Assembly (NCBI RefSeq): GCF_029227915.1
Contig: NC_079879.1
Location: 23,764,501 to 23,824,500, forward strand
DNA from: Hydractinia symbiolongicarpus
Lineage: Eukaryota > Cnidaria > Hydrozoa > Anthoathecata > Hydractiniidae
Direction: 5' to 3'
DNA: 60,000 nt
How positions within the stretch are numbered: position 1 is the first letter of the stretch; each line of letters begins with the position of its first letter. Shown in pieces: positions 24,172 to 39,100 of this stretch. Position numbers and translations under genes: made by a program. The notes beneath the pieces are model-generated. The model did no database searches. It was not told where the DNA came from and saw only the letters and a list, made by a program, of their open reading frames with translations.

Positions 24172-27100
24172 TTAGACTTGCAGTTGGCGTTGAAACAGTA
24201 CTTTCGAGGTTTGGTATAGAAGGCTAAACGATGCTTCACTCGATAGCATGTTTAACGGTTTTATCATCCAATCAGAACTCGACGATAACACATGGCATAT
24301 GTACATCAATTTGCACTCCTCCTCGGATAATTTCTGAAACAAAAGTTTAGAAGACACTTCAACTAAGCAAGTTAAAATAACACCAGTGAGGAGAGTGATT
24401 GTTTGTCTTTCTTTTATTTGTTAAAAATAAATTCGCGCGAAGATTTATTGCAAACACTTACTGCTAACAAAATCAATTTCAATATCATCTTCCTCTAATT
24501 ATATTTCGCTAGCTGCAACATAATTAAAAACTCGCCAAAATACTTACATCTTTATCTTGTTGTAGTAACATCGTCAAAAGTTTTTCAACGCAAGTTTTGA
24601 ACGATGTGTTGTCATGTAACTCACACAATCTTCTCATCAATTCCAGATTTTGCTTCTCAACTAAATATTACAAGATAACATTATTAGAAGTGGCAGCCCT
24701 TATCGGTTCCGTAATTATGGAAAATTTCACAAGGATCACCGCCAGCAGAAAATCTAAAATCAAAAAATTTTCGTTTTAAATGAACCACGACAAGTTTTAT
24801 AGAGACATCAACAACAGGGAATGAGCAAATTTCACTGTATTATCGACCAACCTTGCTTGTCACATGTCTCCGAAGGAATCGACAACATAGATTTTATGTC
24901 ATCTGGGTGGACCGACTGCACATAATAAAGCATGTGAACCTGTAAACTTTGTTGAATATGACGCGCGTTTAATATCTAAAAAAACATCAGCACAGAATAG
25001 TTAATCTCGGTGTGTTAACCAAATTAAAAATGATTACAAATTCAAGCATTTACAGGGATGGGTCATTTAACAAGCCCTACCTGAGGCAACAAATTTTTCC
25101 AATTCTGTTGCAATAATTTGTATATAAATTTCGCTAGGACTTCCATATTGTTAAGTACAGCAGACTAAAATATGGAGATGTTTATCACAAAATTGTTAAG
25201 TGCAGGAGACTTAAATATGGAGACACTTATTGTTAAAAAGATAAAATACATTAAATTTGAACGGGTCTTTAATGACAATATCAAAACCCTGCAACTTTTT
25301 TTGCTTTTTCATAGAATGGATTTTACCATACAAGCTAAATTAATAGATGACTAAACAGTGCTTTTTTCCGTTTGTCTTTTTTTTACCTTCAAACAGTGAT
25401 TTTAAGCATCCTGTTCCTTCAAATAAAACTACATAAATAAAAAGACTTTTTTTATACTTAAGAAGAGATGTCAGTTTTTACAACTGGATACTCTGTATTT
25501 TGTATAAATGTGTTTATCTCGATGAATAAGACAAAATAAGTAACCTGTTCAAACTGATGCAAACTTTCAAACAAAGACTTCATAGCCGCCAATATATACG
25601 CAACCGTGGACTGAAGGGGCGTTTGCATGTCCAAAACTGAAAGCCATGACTCTAAAACACACGCCAACATTGCCTCGACATCATTCGAACAGTTTAAAGC
25701 TTTAAGGGGAAGTTCTTCCAGCAAAGCTCGTTGTTTTGTGTTGGTCAAACAAGGTAAAAGTTGGGCTACACTACGAAATATTTGCATTTGAGCAGAAGAC
25801 TCCATTTTTAAAAATACATTAGGCTGTAACCATGAGGACACAATAAGCGCTAAATTTGACGACGAATCAGCAAATTTAACGGCGAAACAAATGCATTGAA
25901 ATCTAACGTCGTCTAAATAACCTGTTCGTATTATAGGACTGAGAACTAGCGTCCAGTTCACAGGCGGAAGTTTGCATTGGTTTAGGTTGCACAGCGTTGT
26001 TAGTAGACACAAAACAACGTCGTTCTTGCATTCGCCGTACGGCCCCGAACTTGCGGCTTTCAGCAACGTGTTATACACGGCAAGCAAAACAGACGTGTTC
26101 TTTAAGTAGTTATAACTCTGCGGAAGATTATTGTTATCTTCTCCTTCAGAACACACAACCAGCTGAGACTGTCCAATCAAATGCGCCGTTACTACACATA
26201 ATAAGTTATCCTGCGACGTCTCCAATGTTTTAAGCAAAAGTTTTAAAAGAGTTTTAATTCGTTGAACCTCAATTAAGTTTGTCGTATTTTCAATTTTAAA
26301 CATCGGAACCTCTACACCCACGGTGGACATTGTCCCTTTAACAGCACCTAATTTAAGTAAGGTGTTGGAGTCCTTTTTGGTGAGTATGTCTTGCCATCGA
26401 AGTAACTGTTCGTCCACAACAATGGCTGCGCCCTGATGCTTTGACATCATCAATGTATGACACAGCACTCCAAGTGCATAATGCAAATCTGAATGCTGAA
26501 AAAAGACAATCAGGAGAGATGGCAAAATAATTAAGCATAGAAGAATTACTACAAGAAAACAGAGTAAACTGCGGAATAGGGTTACTAGTCAAGAACTCTC
26601 CATAGCCTCTCCATATCCTCAATTTTTTGCAAAACTATTTGCACTATTAAGGTTCGCAATATTACACTTGTTAGAGCAAATCACAATTTTTTTTATAAAA
26701 AATATTACAGCAAAATCAATGGGTAAGACAATGATCTTTAAAATGAATTGTACTTCAAATTGATTTTAGTAATACTTAGTAAAAATTTTTAGTTATCATT
26801 TTCCTGGGAAATCATTTAAAATGTATTCAAAAGTTAAAGTAAGTATTTAAACCGCAAAAATCAGTTTAGCATGTTAAATCAGTTCAGCATGTTGTACAAA
26901 AATTTGTTTAATAAAAATTTTTCACTACTTTACCTGAGGTGCTCTGGATGTTTTCTGCTGCAACAATTCGAAATATTTTGTTACTTTTTCAACTCCCAAA
27001 CAACCACATGCAAAAGCGTTTTGCGTAACAATAGCCAATGCAAAGAAAAATCCTTGTCCCGTAACTGTGGCTAATTCCTCTTCCTCAAACGATGTACATC

Positions 27101-30100
27101 TCAGGAAGAGCTTTTCTAAGCACGCTAGACCATGCACTTTAGAATCTTTACGACTATCGTGACTTAGCAGAGAAGAAACAGCATATCCATACCCAACTAT
27201 GGCGCCATCTTTTTCAAGTTCTTCTTGCTCGAACACAATATTTTGCAAAAGAGATAAATACGTAACCATTACGTTTCCTCCATCGCCACCTATAATTTCT
27301 GAAAGCTGCTCTTGATATAAACGAGATAGCATCAGACCGAAGCCGAGTCCACAGTAGAAATGCATCGGCGTGGCTGAACCTACAACAGAAATAAATAGAA
27401 TAAATAAAAAATGATTTTCTTTAATCTTTTCTTTTTTCTTGTAACGTTAAATCAGCGGCGAGGTAGCAAATATTTATGTCGTTATTTTATGGTGAAATAT
27501 ATAAAAAAAAATCAGTATTGTAATAAATGAATAAATGTAAAATGTTCATCCAGAGTAATGAACATTAATTATACTACACTATAGCGCTAATTTTGCTTTT
27601 TAACTTTCAGGCAATCAACAACTATACTTTATACATATTAATTAGCAAGTTTTGAGTCCCTGTGACTTAAAGAAATTGACATAGCTATGTAACACAAACT
27701 CATTACTGTATACATCTTTGACGATTTTTTTTAATTCAAATAACACCATTGCAAAAACAAACCTACCTGCTTTCGCCTGTCCAGGACATCTGATTTTTAA
27801 AGCTTCCACCATATGCGTAATACGTTCAGTATCCAACGATAAGAGAGGCGAGACGAGTTCTGATAACGATATAGCTGCGCAACATCTGGAGATGAGCGAA
27901 CTGGCGGTTGATTTTTCAGAAGAAACCTGAAACATGACTAATAATTTGTGATTTCTGGTTGTTCAAAAAGCGGTATAGCCGGTGTAGGAGTGAGCGTATG
28001 CCCAAACCATTTCTTAGAGCGAATGACTCCGAGCAGTTTGATTAAACTCAGGAGAAATTCTGCTAATGAAAACTAATTTCTACTTTTGTGGTCCCGTCAG
28101 CCATTCGGAATCATCGATTTGTTTTCTATTCCGCGCGAAATATCCCGCCTAAGATTCTGTGTTGTCCAAGAACGCTGAAAAGGGCGCTATTCGATCCTAA
28201 TGAACATTTTACAAATGAGAGACACGTAAAAGAAACTTAGAGACAAGTCTACCTGTTGACACCATTGGAAAGGTTTGCTTGCTGGCTTGTAGTTTCCATC
28301 GAACACAACCATGACAGTATCAGCTACCTTCAGTAACCAACTACGAACAGAGATATACTGATCCGGTGTGCGCATTCTATCTTCTTTGCTTTCGTTCTCC
28401 TCGAAGCTCGATATCGCGTTTGCAAGTCCAACTAAAGCCAAAATTGAATTGCCTTGGGTTTTCGGACTTCCTTTGGAAGCCTTTCGCAATTGATTTGTGA
28501 TTTGGTCACGTGACCAAAATTTGATCGATGTGAGATGATCATTGTGTAATTCTTCATCAGTTACCAAGCCCCTTTCTTTTTGTAATTCTAAATCAGCTCT
28601 GCGACCCTGAAAAAAAAAAATAATCAAATTTAGGGCATATTAATTCTTATAAAACTAAAGATTAACGAAATTAATTGAAGATTAACAAAGGAATCCTTGA
28701 GAAAAAGTAAGTAAGTTGAAAATTATTGTTTGTAAGGAGATTTTGAATTTATTCCAGTGCTAAATTTATATAAAGTTGTAGGAATGTCCACGGTTCGCTC
28801 TGGTACTAAAGATCGAACAAAATTTCCATCGTAGCTATATATATTGTTTAAATTAATATGTCTTTTTGCGACATATGTTTTCTTGCGTTTGATATAAACT
28901 AAGGCGAAAAGAGTAATTCCATAAAAATGTGATATTTACGAAAAAATTTAATCTGCTCTCTATCTGAACAAAATAAGAAAACTCACGCTTCAATAAAAGT
29001 GATAGCTGATATGTTTACTTTATTTATTTAGTGCGATGTGATGTTATCAAAATTTTTGTTTGCTTTTCAGTTCTGTTTCATTTATTCCTCTAATTTTAAC
29101 TTGTATTTTTGTGAAAACATAATCTATGACCCAATGGAGGGAAATAGTAAACTCTATTTTTTTAACACGCAACACGACATCGCGAAGACGTTACAGTTGC
29201 TACTGCAAAGTAAATAACTCGACGTAAACGATTTCATTCTTCAGTTTTGGTAAGCAAGCCTTTTTTATTCTGGTCCGTAGAATTATTTTTAAAATACTCC
29301 GCAATCAGACTAAGAGTCACCAAATGGAAGATTTAGGCCGTCATAGCATCAATAAAATAACAAAAAATTATAAAAAGAAAAAGAAAGAAGAAGAGAAAAG
29401 AAAGAAAAGCAACCTGGGGAAGGAAAAAAGGTTGTTCAAATCCAAATAAAGTATCTAAAATTATTTTAAATTTATTAAGAATGATTATTTTACTGATTTA
29501 TTTCTCTGCTAAAAGATCTATTTCCATATCCCTTTTGTTCTGCGAAATATACATACCAAAAATACCGAATAATATGAAAACGAGATTAGTTATGAGAAAA
29601 TTTTTAGTTTGCAGCAAAGTATAGTTCATGTTTTTTATTTGTACTATTTGCAAAGTACTTTGTCATGCAATCTAATTATTTATCTTTCGTAATATGGTAT
29701 AATAGCCTGCCAGCCAATGGGCTACGACTTGTTTTTTATTCTTGATGGTAGATGAGCTAGGTGAACTAGATAGGTAGCTATAAATATGATAATACGAGTA
29801 GCTGGCTTATTTAGTGGCGAACTTAAAATTGTTTATCAAAAAGGGTGATGTTGCTGGCATCATGTTTTGTGTTTCCAGTTATTGAGTTTATTTTATTTTT
29901 CAAGTATCTGTAAAAATAACATTCTAGGTTGAACTATTTTGTAAGGGATGTCTTACCTATTTATTTTTTGAAGTGAGATGAGAAGGTTAGTTTTAACAGT
30001 ATTTAAAGCTCATTAATCACACATTTATGATTTAAGAAAAAGCATACTAATTCGACTTTTATATCGTGGTGGGGCAAGTTGACTTTAAACCTTTTGTTCT

Positions 30101-33100
30101 CAGTATTACAGTGGTAGATAAACAAACAAGCAAACAAACGAACAAAAGCCAGATCTCATTTTATAGATTTTTGAATTAATGAAAAACCGCATCGAACTGC
30201 CTCTCAGTTTCATTAAATCAAAAAGGTACAGTTATCTTGTACAAGAATATAATTTTTTTTACAATTGTGTACAAGATATTGTAGTAGTGCAATTACCTTC
30301 AATGAGTATAAATGAGAAAAACGTGACACGTGTTTTTGATTCAAACAATTGTCTCTTGTCAGTGTTCAGACGTAGAAGTAATTAGCCGCGTCTTTTAACC
30401 GCATCAATTAAAGTGTTCGAGAAAGAGGAAAATTTAGATTGGAATGCTTTGTTTTTAGCTGCAGCAAATACTTATTGGAGAATTTGCCTTTAAAAACATT
30501 GAACACGTTTTATATGAAAATGTTACAAAAGGTATATGTATAAAATACATCTATATTAAGAAAACAAAAAACATTGATCCTTGTAACCGGAAAATTGTTG
30601 AAAAAATGAAAAAATGTTAAACAAAAACTACATAATTGAACCTCTTTTATTAATTTGGCCCCGTTTATTAGCTTCACAGTTACATTTTTGTAACAATAAC
30701 TAAACCAAACCTTGACAGTATCCATGAAGCAGTCCATATGCAAGAGACAAGAGATGTGTGGTCTCCCGCGTTTATTTTTTTGAACATTAGTTACGATTCC
30801 TCTTGCGAAAGAGGCTGCTGGTTTCCGATTTCTGTTACATGGCGAAGGGTTGAAACGTTGGTAAGATTTAACCACAATGCAATTTATATTATTTTAATGC
30901 GTGATTACTTACACGCTAAAAAGTAGCTTTAAAAGATTTTAACACCGACGGGGTGCATATTATAAACAAAACAATACACTCAATTCGTCCTTCAAACGGT
31001 GTTAGAAGAAATGGTAAATCTTGTGGATTTAGAAATTTTTTTTTCACTGGGGAGCAGTGAACACTGGACATACATAGAACGTACCTCTGAGAAAGCATTA
31101 TACATCTTCTTCATGAAACAACACCAAGATTTTGTTGCGGTAGCAGCATGGTGCCAATCGTTAGGCTGAAGCTTGAAATCTTGCAGGAGGCTATCCAACA
31201 TTTGCAAGTAACGATCTGGTAGTTGTTTCAATTGTTTCTTAGTCATATTATTTGGATCCATGCCGTATAATTTAGGTTCATAACAATACAACAGACCAGC
31301 TATAAGGAGATAGATCAACTTAAACTATGAGTCATTATGCGATACAAACATTTCAAGGGCTTAAATTTAGTAGCTACGAACAATCCGATACATACCCGCT
31401 AAACCCGGAAGTATACCCGGTCTTGTGGAACTTTCATACTGCCTTAGTAATACGTCACGTGCGTTATCATGCGATGAAATGGGTCTCGTGTTTACACGAC
31501 GTCCCACGCCCCTTGGTAAGGCGTCAATGTCTGATTGCAAAGCAGTTTGCATGAATTTTTGGAAACCTAGATCCAAGTCATATATAGCTACAAAAAGAAG
31601 TAATGGAGCAGGCAAAAACAGGAAAGGAATAGAAGAAAGATTTTTTCCCACTGCATTTAGCTCAATTTTTAAAAATATATATATATTTTTTGAGGATTTT
31701 ACTTATTTTAAAATTTCCATTCTCTGTTAGATTAATCAATAGTTTAAAAAAACAAAGAGTTTTCATAGGTGCGATGAAACATTCTCACCTGGTAGAGCAC
31801 TTGTATTGGTCTCCAGTAACAACGAAATATAACCAAATCCAGGACAAATATCGTTGTCAGCATTGTATTCTTCATCGTCCTTATGTTCTTTCAGCGCTTT
31901 CAACTTTTCTCTCGTTATTTCACGCACCTAAGGAGGTTAAATTGAGCAACAAAATAAAAATTTTACTGTTTTTACTAAGGTTGAAGTATATACACAGACA
32001 GTTTCGTGGTAACAAGAGTCACTAGTGGCGCACGTCACTCGATAGTTTTTGCGAAGTATCACAGGCCACTTGTTAACTTCATAGTGCCACAAGTCACCCA
32101 ACTTAGTAGAGCAGGTGGTATCACAAATCTCTTGTTCTTTTTCAATAATTCCTGAACTAAATTCAGTTGGATAGCTACAACCTTTAATGTAATATATACT
32201 TTGTCGAAAGTCTTACTTTGTTGATTCAATAAAACAACAGGGATTTTTTGCTCACAATTAATTTTGTAACAACAAGGTAGTTTCACTCTGCTTAATAAAA
32301 TTGCTAAGTGGTTGTTTTAGATAGACGGGGGTAATGACAGGATGTTTCCTGTGTTTATATTTAAACCGAAGTTGCGATACTAACTACTTAGCCCGATGTC
32401 GCGATTAATTTTAAACTTCCACAGGAAATAGAAAAATGCTGCTCGGCTGCGTCTGTTTTTGCTATGACAAGGTAACAACAGGTTGTAAACTTTATTTCAG
32501 CAAAAATTGAAGGAAATTATTTCTTGAAAAATATATTACGCCCGAAACGCAATGCGCTTTGTCGATTTACGACATACTGTTTGCCTGTATTAAAGCGCTC
32601 TACCCGGATGCGTGGCACAGTTTACGGCTCTTTTTAAGCGCTTAACCTGGCGGTAACGCTGGGTTATTCAATTATGATTATCGACAACGAGTCGCCAACT
32701 AGTCTCCATAATAATTGCCAATTTTTTGTCCGTGTTTGCGCAAAATAGTACTACAGTACGGAGACACACGAACTAGGATATAAAGGATTGGCGAACCCGT
32801 GGATTTATCCACCCACTGAACATTGACTAGTAATTTTGTCTGTCTGTTCAAAAAAATAGGTTTGTAAGTATTCCTCTGATCTTTCCACACTGTTTTGACA
32901 GTAGGGGAGGGATTAAACAAAAAACCACGTTATAACCGCACCTGCAATCATGGTAATAACCCCCGTTCAATTTCATAACTTTATGCAAACAGGATGGCAA
33001 GGATGAATGAGATAGCGTTTCGAAAAATATGTACAACGGGCAACCCCTCCCCTCTGTGAAATTCTAGTGTGGTCCTTTTTTGTGGAAAATTAACGCTTTG

Positions 33101-36100
33101 ACTTTATTTTAAATACCAATCAAAACTGCGTAGCCATCAGGTTCCATTTTATCAACCATGTTGGCTTTAACACTGAATAACTAAAATAGATAACAAAACT
33201 CTTAGTTTCAATGACATGCTTTTCACATTTAAAGATATAAAAAATAAATTATTTGCACCTGAGAGATTTAAAAAGCTACTTTGCGAAGTATTTACTTCGC
33301 ATACAATAACCACAAAAACATAATCTAATGTTCTAAACAGAGCGTTATAACAAAATTTCAGTGGTTAATTAACGTTTGGTTTCTTTGAGAAAAAAAAGAT
33401 CAATTCGATAGTACAAAAACACCACACCAAAACGACATTAATGGGATCAATATTGAATGTAACGTTGTCAACTTAATTTAGTAAAAGTTCTTTTTATTAA
33501 CAAAGCAGTTAGCAATGATATTCATTAATTATAAAATTAGAAGAATGGGTTGTTTTCAGAGCTTTTCAGATAGAAGATAGCCACACGAAAATGTGACGAA
33601 TGATCGATAGCGTACTTCTATAACTCTTAAAAAGTCTAATATGTCGAAAGATACCGATGTATATGTTTTTTAGTAACTCAAATTATAAATTTATAAACAT
33701 AAAAGGGTGAGTAAATAAGTGTAATAATAAAATATATAAAAATAAACCAAAAATAAAAAAATGCCCGACTAGAATAACTTCTACTTCTAAATTCAAAAAA
33801 TTCCAGCAGCCAACCTAGCAACGATTTTTAATAAATATATTAAAGCAAAAAATAAAATAATAATTATAAAAATAAAAATAAAATTTTCAAGTCTTGTACA
33901 GATGATAGGAAAGCGCAGACAGAGCCACATATCTCAAATAGTAAAAAAATGCACAAAACTTTCAGTACCAAAATTTAAAGGGAGAAAAAAATAACAAGAT
34001 AAAAATCTTGCATCAACAAAAAAAGGAAAAAAAAGCATGTACTATGCAAAATTATTTAGATATCTTATCATTTTACTTTTCTATCTTCAAACAATTTTAT
34101 TATCATTTTCGTTGCAGGAGAAAAAGATAGCATGACTAGAACGTGCAAACAAAACATTAAATTATACAACGTTTATCTACGTGAAGACATTAAAAAAAAA
34201 ATAAGCGAGGTTCATTCAAACAAGTCGATGGACTGGCTGACCATCTTTCTGAACACCACCCAGGGGAGAATCAATCTGGGCAATTATTATATGTTTACTC
34301 ACCCAAAAATGGTCGTATTTTTGTTGGTATGGTAGAACAATTTCCCTTCTTTCGGAAATATCTGGACGTCTATTAAACTGACAATATTACGGTCACGTTC
34401 CACAGTCGAGTAAGCGATGACGCTTTCAACAAACTGAGTCCATCATTTTAACAACATCACGTTCTGTGGTTACTCAAAGCATTTACGTTGTATTTTTAGC
34501 TCGAAAGAACTTACAAAAATATGTCGAAGAACATGCAATCAGATTAAATTAATTGTCCTTCATTAAAAACAGAAAAATCAAAACATCTGATTAAAAGTTT
34601 ACAATTATATTCAATAACGCTTCCACTGCTTAGTCTGCCATCTTTATTAAAGGTAGTTTTTGATGCATTGTTCGCTATAAATACACAATTCTATAATGAC
34701 GGAAAACCGCAATCAATTTACGGAAGTGTGAGGGTATTTTTTTGCTTGCAAATATATATAGTATATAATATTTATTTAGTTAATAAAGAAAACGGATTCC
34801 GAACGGAACCAGAAGAGCGTTGATTCCGACAAGGTAACGTATGATTTTACAACGTTTTTTTTCTGTGTTATTCTTTTATAAAGACAATAGCGACTCAGAA
34901 ATGTCTTTGTCATATTGAATATTTTTCCTTCTCCACTTGTCACTCAAGATAAAACAATTGTTTAAAAATAAATTCTAAAAAGTTTTATCGTATCATATCG
35001 TGTGCTGTCGTGGTGACTTCGTTTTGGATCGGTGCACGTATTAACGTGTTACTCACACGAAACAATTTTAAACAAAAAAGCAACACGCGCATTCTAAAGA
35101 AAGAAAGGAAGAGGAGCATAGAACAGTTTACAACCCCACGAAATCATAAATATTGAATGAATATATTTGCTATGGAAGAATATAACAAAAACAACATAAC
35201 AAAAGAAAGGAAAAACAAAAAAAATGGGAAAATATTTCATAAAACATTTTGTCAACAACTTAATGAACGAGAAATAAAAACAGGGAAATAGAAAAAATCT
35301 TTCTTTAAAGTAACATTTCACACATGAATAAGATGAAGATGAAATAAACAGGTAAACAAACAAAAAACAACAAACCAACAAACAGTTGTTTTTATTTTAG
35401 AGATCGAGGTATACTTTAGCATAGCCTTAATATATATTTTTTTCCATAGAAATGAATCTAAACGCAACACTCACGACGCCATCTCAAATACACACAACAG
35501 TTGCACGAAACGCTAGCGTTGTTAAATTCGAGAACGACAGTGTATTATACAATCTGGCATGTGTCGTCATTGCATGCATCATCCTTATTGTGAACGCAAC
35601 TGTACTACTGCTCATATACAGCAAACCGAAGTTATTACGAAGCCTGTCTAACAAAATCGTACTTAGTTTAGTCGCTTCAGATCTGCTCACTGGCGTTTGT
35701 ATGGTGCTTCATGCCATTCCAGTCATTGTACCCAATTTCGCCAAACCTAAACACTCGAGTGATTTCTGTTTTCGTGTTGTCGTTGACATAGTGACACTTT
35801 GGCTGCAGCTTGTCAGCATGGGGAACTTGTGTCTGATTATAGCTGAACGCTACATTGTACTCATGTACCCGTACTCCAAAGATAAATACATTAGCAAAAA
35901 CAAAGTGTTGATAATCTTACAACTAATATGGCTGCTCTCGCTGTGTTACCCGTGTATTCAACTATGCTGGGTGTATAAGGTACTAGATGGTAATTTTACT
36001 CGCGCAGAAGACAAATCCATAGCAAAAGCAGACTCCACTTTTTCGGCAGTCTCCATTTTTGTTTTCGTATTACTTCCTGTTCTAGTATTATTCTTCGTCT

Positions 36101-39100
36101 TCCTACGAATGTTTCGGGAAATCAGAAAGTTTCCAAACATCGACGCCATTAAGAAACAGAGAGAAGAGAAAAGAGTGGTGATCATTTTTGGCATCATGTA
36201 CACGATGTTCGTTCTGTTCGCTTTACCGTACTTTCTTGTACGACTCTTTCTAGACTTGCGTTTAACCAGTTTCCAAACGATGAAACTCGCTACGCAAGTT
36301 GGTTACGTTTTAAAGCACTTTCCGCCATTATTAAACCCGTTTATATACGTGCTCAATAAGCCGGACTTTAAACGAGAACTGCACCATAAGAAGGAGACAG
36401 TCAGTAGGTACTTAACATCAAAAGCACAGTTCACCAAAACAACATCGTTCGCTTCAAGAAGAGCAAGCAATGAAGCCGTCATAGCCAAACTTCTCACGCA
36501 GGAGACCAACAACAACGCCTATAACAAAATCTTACTAAAATTCGAGAAGTCGCACAAATATGGCGCTGTTCAAGTATAAGGCGGCGTCACGCAGAAAAGA
36601 CGTTAAAGTATTTTTAAACGTACCTGTACATACCTGTAAATAACTTAAAGAGAAATCAAACAATACAAGAATAGTAAACATGTTTTTTTTTTTTTCATCG
36701 CTCTGCTATAGGATCTATTCTGGGTTTGAAGATGACGGAGTTTATAAAAATGGAATTTCCATATGCCCTATTGGTGAAAATCAAAACTTTTGAAACAAAA
36801 AGGGTCGAGAATGGGTTGGTAGGTTGTAATTCACGAGGGGTATGGGGAGTGAAAAAAACAAAAATGTCAAAACGTCGCAAACCCTATTCTTCCTCCAGTT
36901 CTCTTTTTGGCGATAAAAAATAAGCTTCGTTCTGTAAAATACATTATATATTCGTAAATCAAAATGTTGGTTTTTGACGAGGAAACAAAGACAACACAAG
37001 AAAAAGTATTTGTTAAAAAATGCTATGTTACTAGCTTTTAAAAAGGTAATTAATACCTCTAAAAAATTAGTCATTTTTGTTGCTTCGACTGGCTTTGTGT
37101 ACAATAAACTAATATGTTTCTATGCGAAATTTCTAAGGATATAGCTACGCTAGCTTGTTCAAAAGGTTTGAAGTTTATTTTATGAGAAAAGTTAAAAGCA
37201 AGGCAAGTCCTTATATCTAATAAATTATTGATATTCAACATGTATAGGGAACTTTTCTTTCATTTCACTTATATTTGAATTCCCAATATGATATTAAGAA
37301 AGATTTAAGATGTTGTTTTTGTCCTTAGTGATCATACACTTCTCCGCCGCTTTTAGCTCGATTTTCGTGTAAGTCACTAAAGTCGAAAACCAACAGCCGT
37401 TATAAATTGTTTATAAATTGATAAAAGTATAAGAAAAAAATATTATTGTGAAAAATTATAAGATATTGTCATTAGTTTTGCGTCATACAAAAACTATACG
37501 CGCAACATGAAACAAGTACAACAAAAAAATTCAACATCCAAAGGTGGTAAATACATATTCAGTAAAATAGCGTGCGTGTTCTGAGGCGAACTTTACAGCA
37601 AAGCATTCTTCATTTCGTCCGAAAGCTCACGATTTATATAAAAGTCCAGCCTCACAAAAGCTGTTTGACTGAGTACTTGTAAACACAAGAACTTGAAAGA
37701 GGAATGATGTTAACCTAGGATGGTTCTAACCTAGGATAGGGTTAACCTTAGGATATGGTTAACCTAGGATTGCGTTAACCTAGGATAGGGTTAATGTACA
37801 ATAGTGTTAACCTAGAATAGGGTTAACCTAGGATAGTGTTAACCAAGAATAGGGTTAACCTGAAATGGTTTAAACCTAAAATGGTGTTAACCTAGAATGG
37901 TGTTAACCTAGAATGGTGTTAACCTAGGATTGTGTTAACCTAGGGTAGGGTTAACCTAGAATAATGCAAGTTGGACACGACATGTTGACCACGAAATTTT
38001 TTTTGCACACGACGACTGCTGTACAAATGCTGCTCAACACTTTTTATGTTAATAGAATCTGATCTGTTCTGTACCTCGTCCATGAATTAGCAATTTGCTA
38101 CTTTATATGAAGCATTTTTAACTCCCTAGTACTTCTATAAAAGAGGTTGTCAAGCAAATAAAAAGATTTGTCGCGTGCACGGAAAAAGCCAAGCGGTAAT
38201 GGTGTAGTGGTAGTTTGTTCTACTTCTAATCATAAGGTTGCAGATTCAAATTTCCAATTAGATGCACTGTAAAGGTAGTACTCTCAGCCAATTAGGAGGG
38301 ACCTAATGATCGCCAATCGGCTCATGTGATAGGAAATTTTGGGCAATGCTGCGGTTACCTCTGATGGTAATGTAACAATGTTACACGAGTTAAATATTGG
38401 AGTGGAAGAGAAGAAAACCATTAGGCTAGAATCCCCAAGGACGTAAAATTTTCTTTATCAGCGGTGCAACAAAACTCTAAACACGGTGTTTGAATTGAAA
38501 ATATTTATTTGTTACTCAATAAAAACGATAAAAAATAGTACCGGAAATTACCTTGGGAGGCAAATACTTGACTTTGATTGAACTTGAAGGAAAACTGGAG
38601 AGTGCATCATAAGCAGAGGAGATAACCTGTTCATCCTATAAAAAAATTAAAAAATCTTTTTTTTCTGAACACAAGTAGAATGTTTACGAATAGCGTTTAT
38701 TTTTGTTAATGAAAATAAAAAGAAAATCGAAATTTGTGCAAAGAATTATGTTTGTTTTCCTGCATAAAAGCAAGTAAAAAATCGATTAAATGCTGTGGTC
38801 GCTTATTAAAAAACTACAATTCTTTACGTTGTCATTGAGTCAAAAGTGTACAAAATAGGGAAAAAATAAATCTTTTTTTACACGGAAGAAAGTTCGGAAA
38901 AAAACACTTACTGCAAGGGGCTCGAAATTAAATATTACTGCCAAAGAGTAATCGCAATCATTAAGCATTAACCAACAAGGGACAAGTAAACTGTTTAATT
39001 TATTGTAAAAGATCATTTTAAAATAAACTTAACATTCTTTAAATACTTTTTGTTCTACCGTCATTCCTCTAATTTAGTGCGACCGAAAAAATAATAATAT

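Noticed and set aside
34132-34335. 67-codon plus-strand ORF in a FOCAD intron
   Set aside because: No domain, no splice partners, and composition like the surrounding AT-rich intron.
37709-37962. CRISPR array or telomeric repeat
   Set aside because: There are no spacers between units, and the 16-bp unit is not TTAGGG; it is a plain minisatellite in an animal genome.
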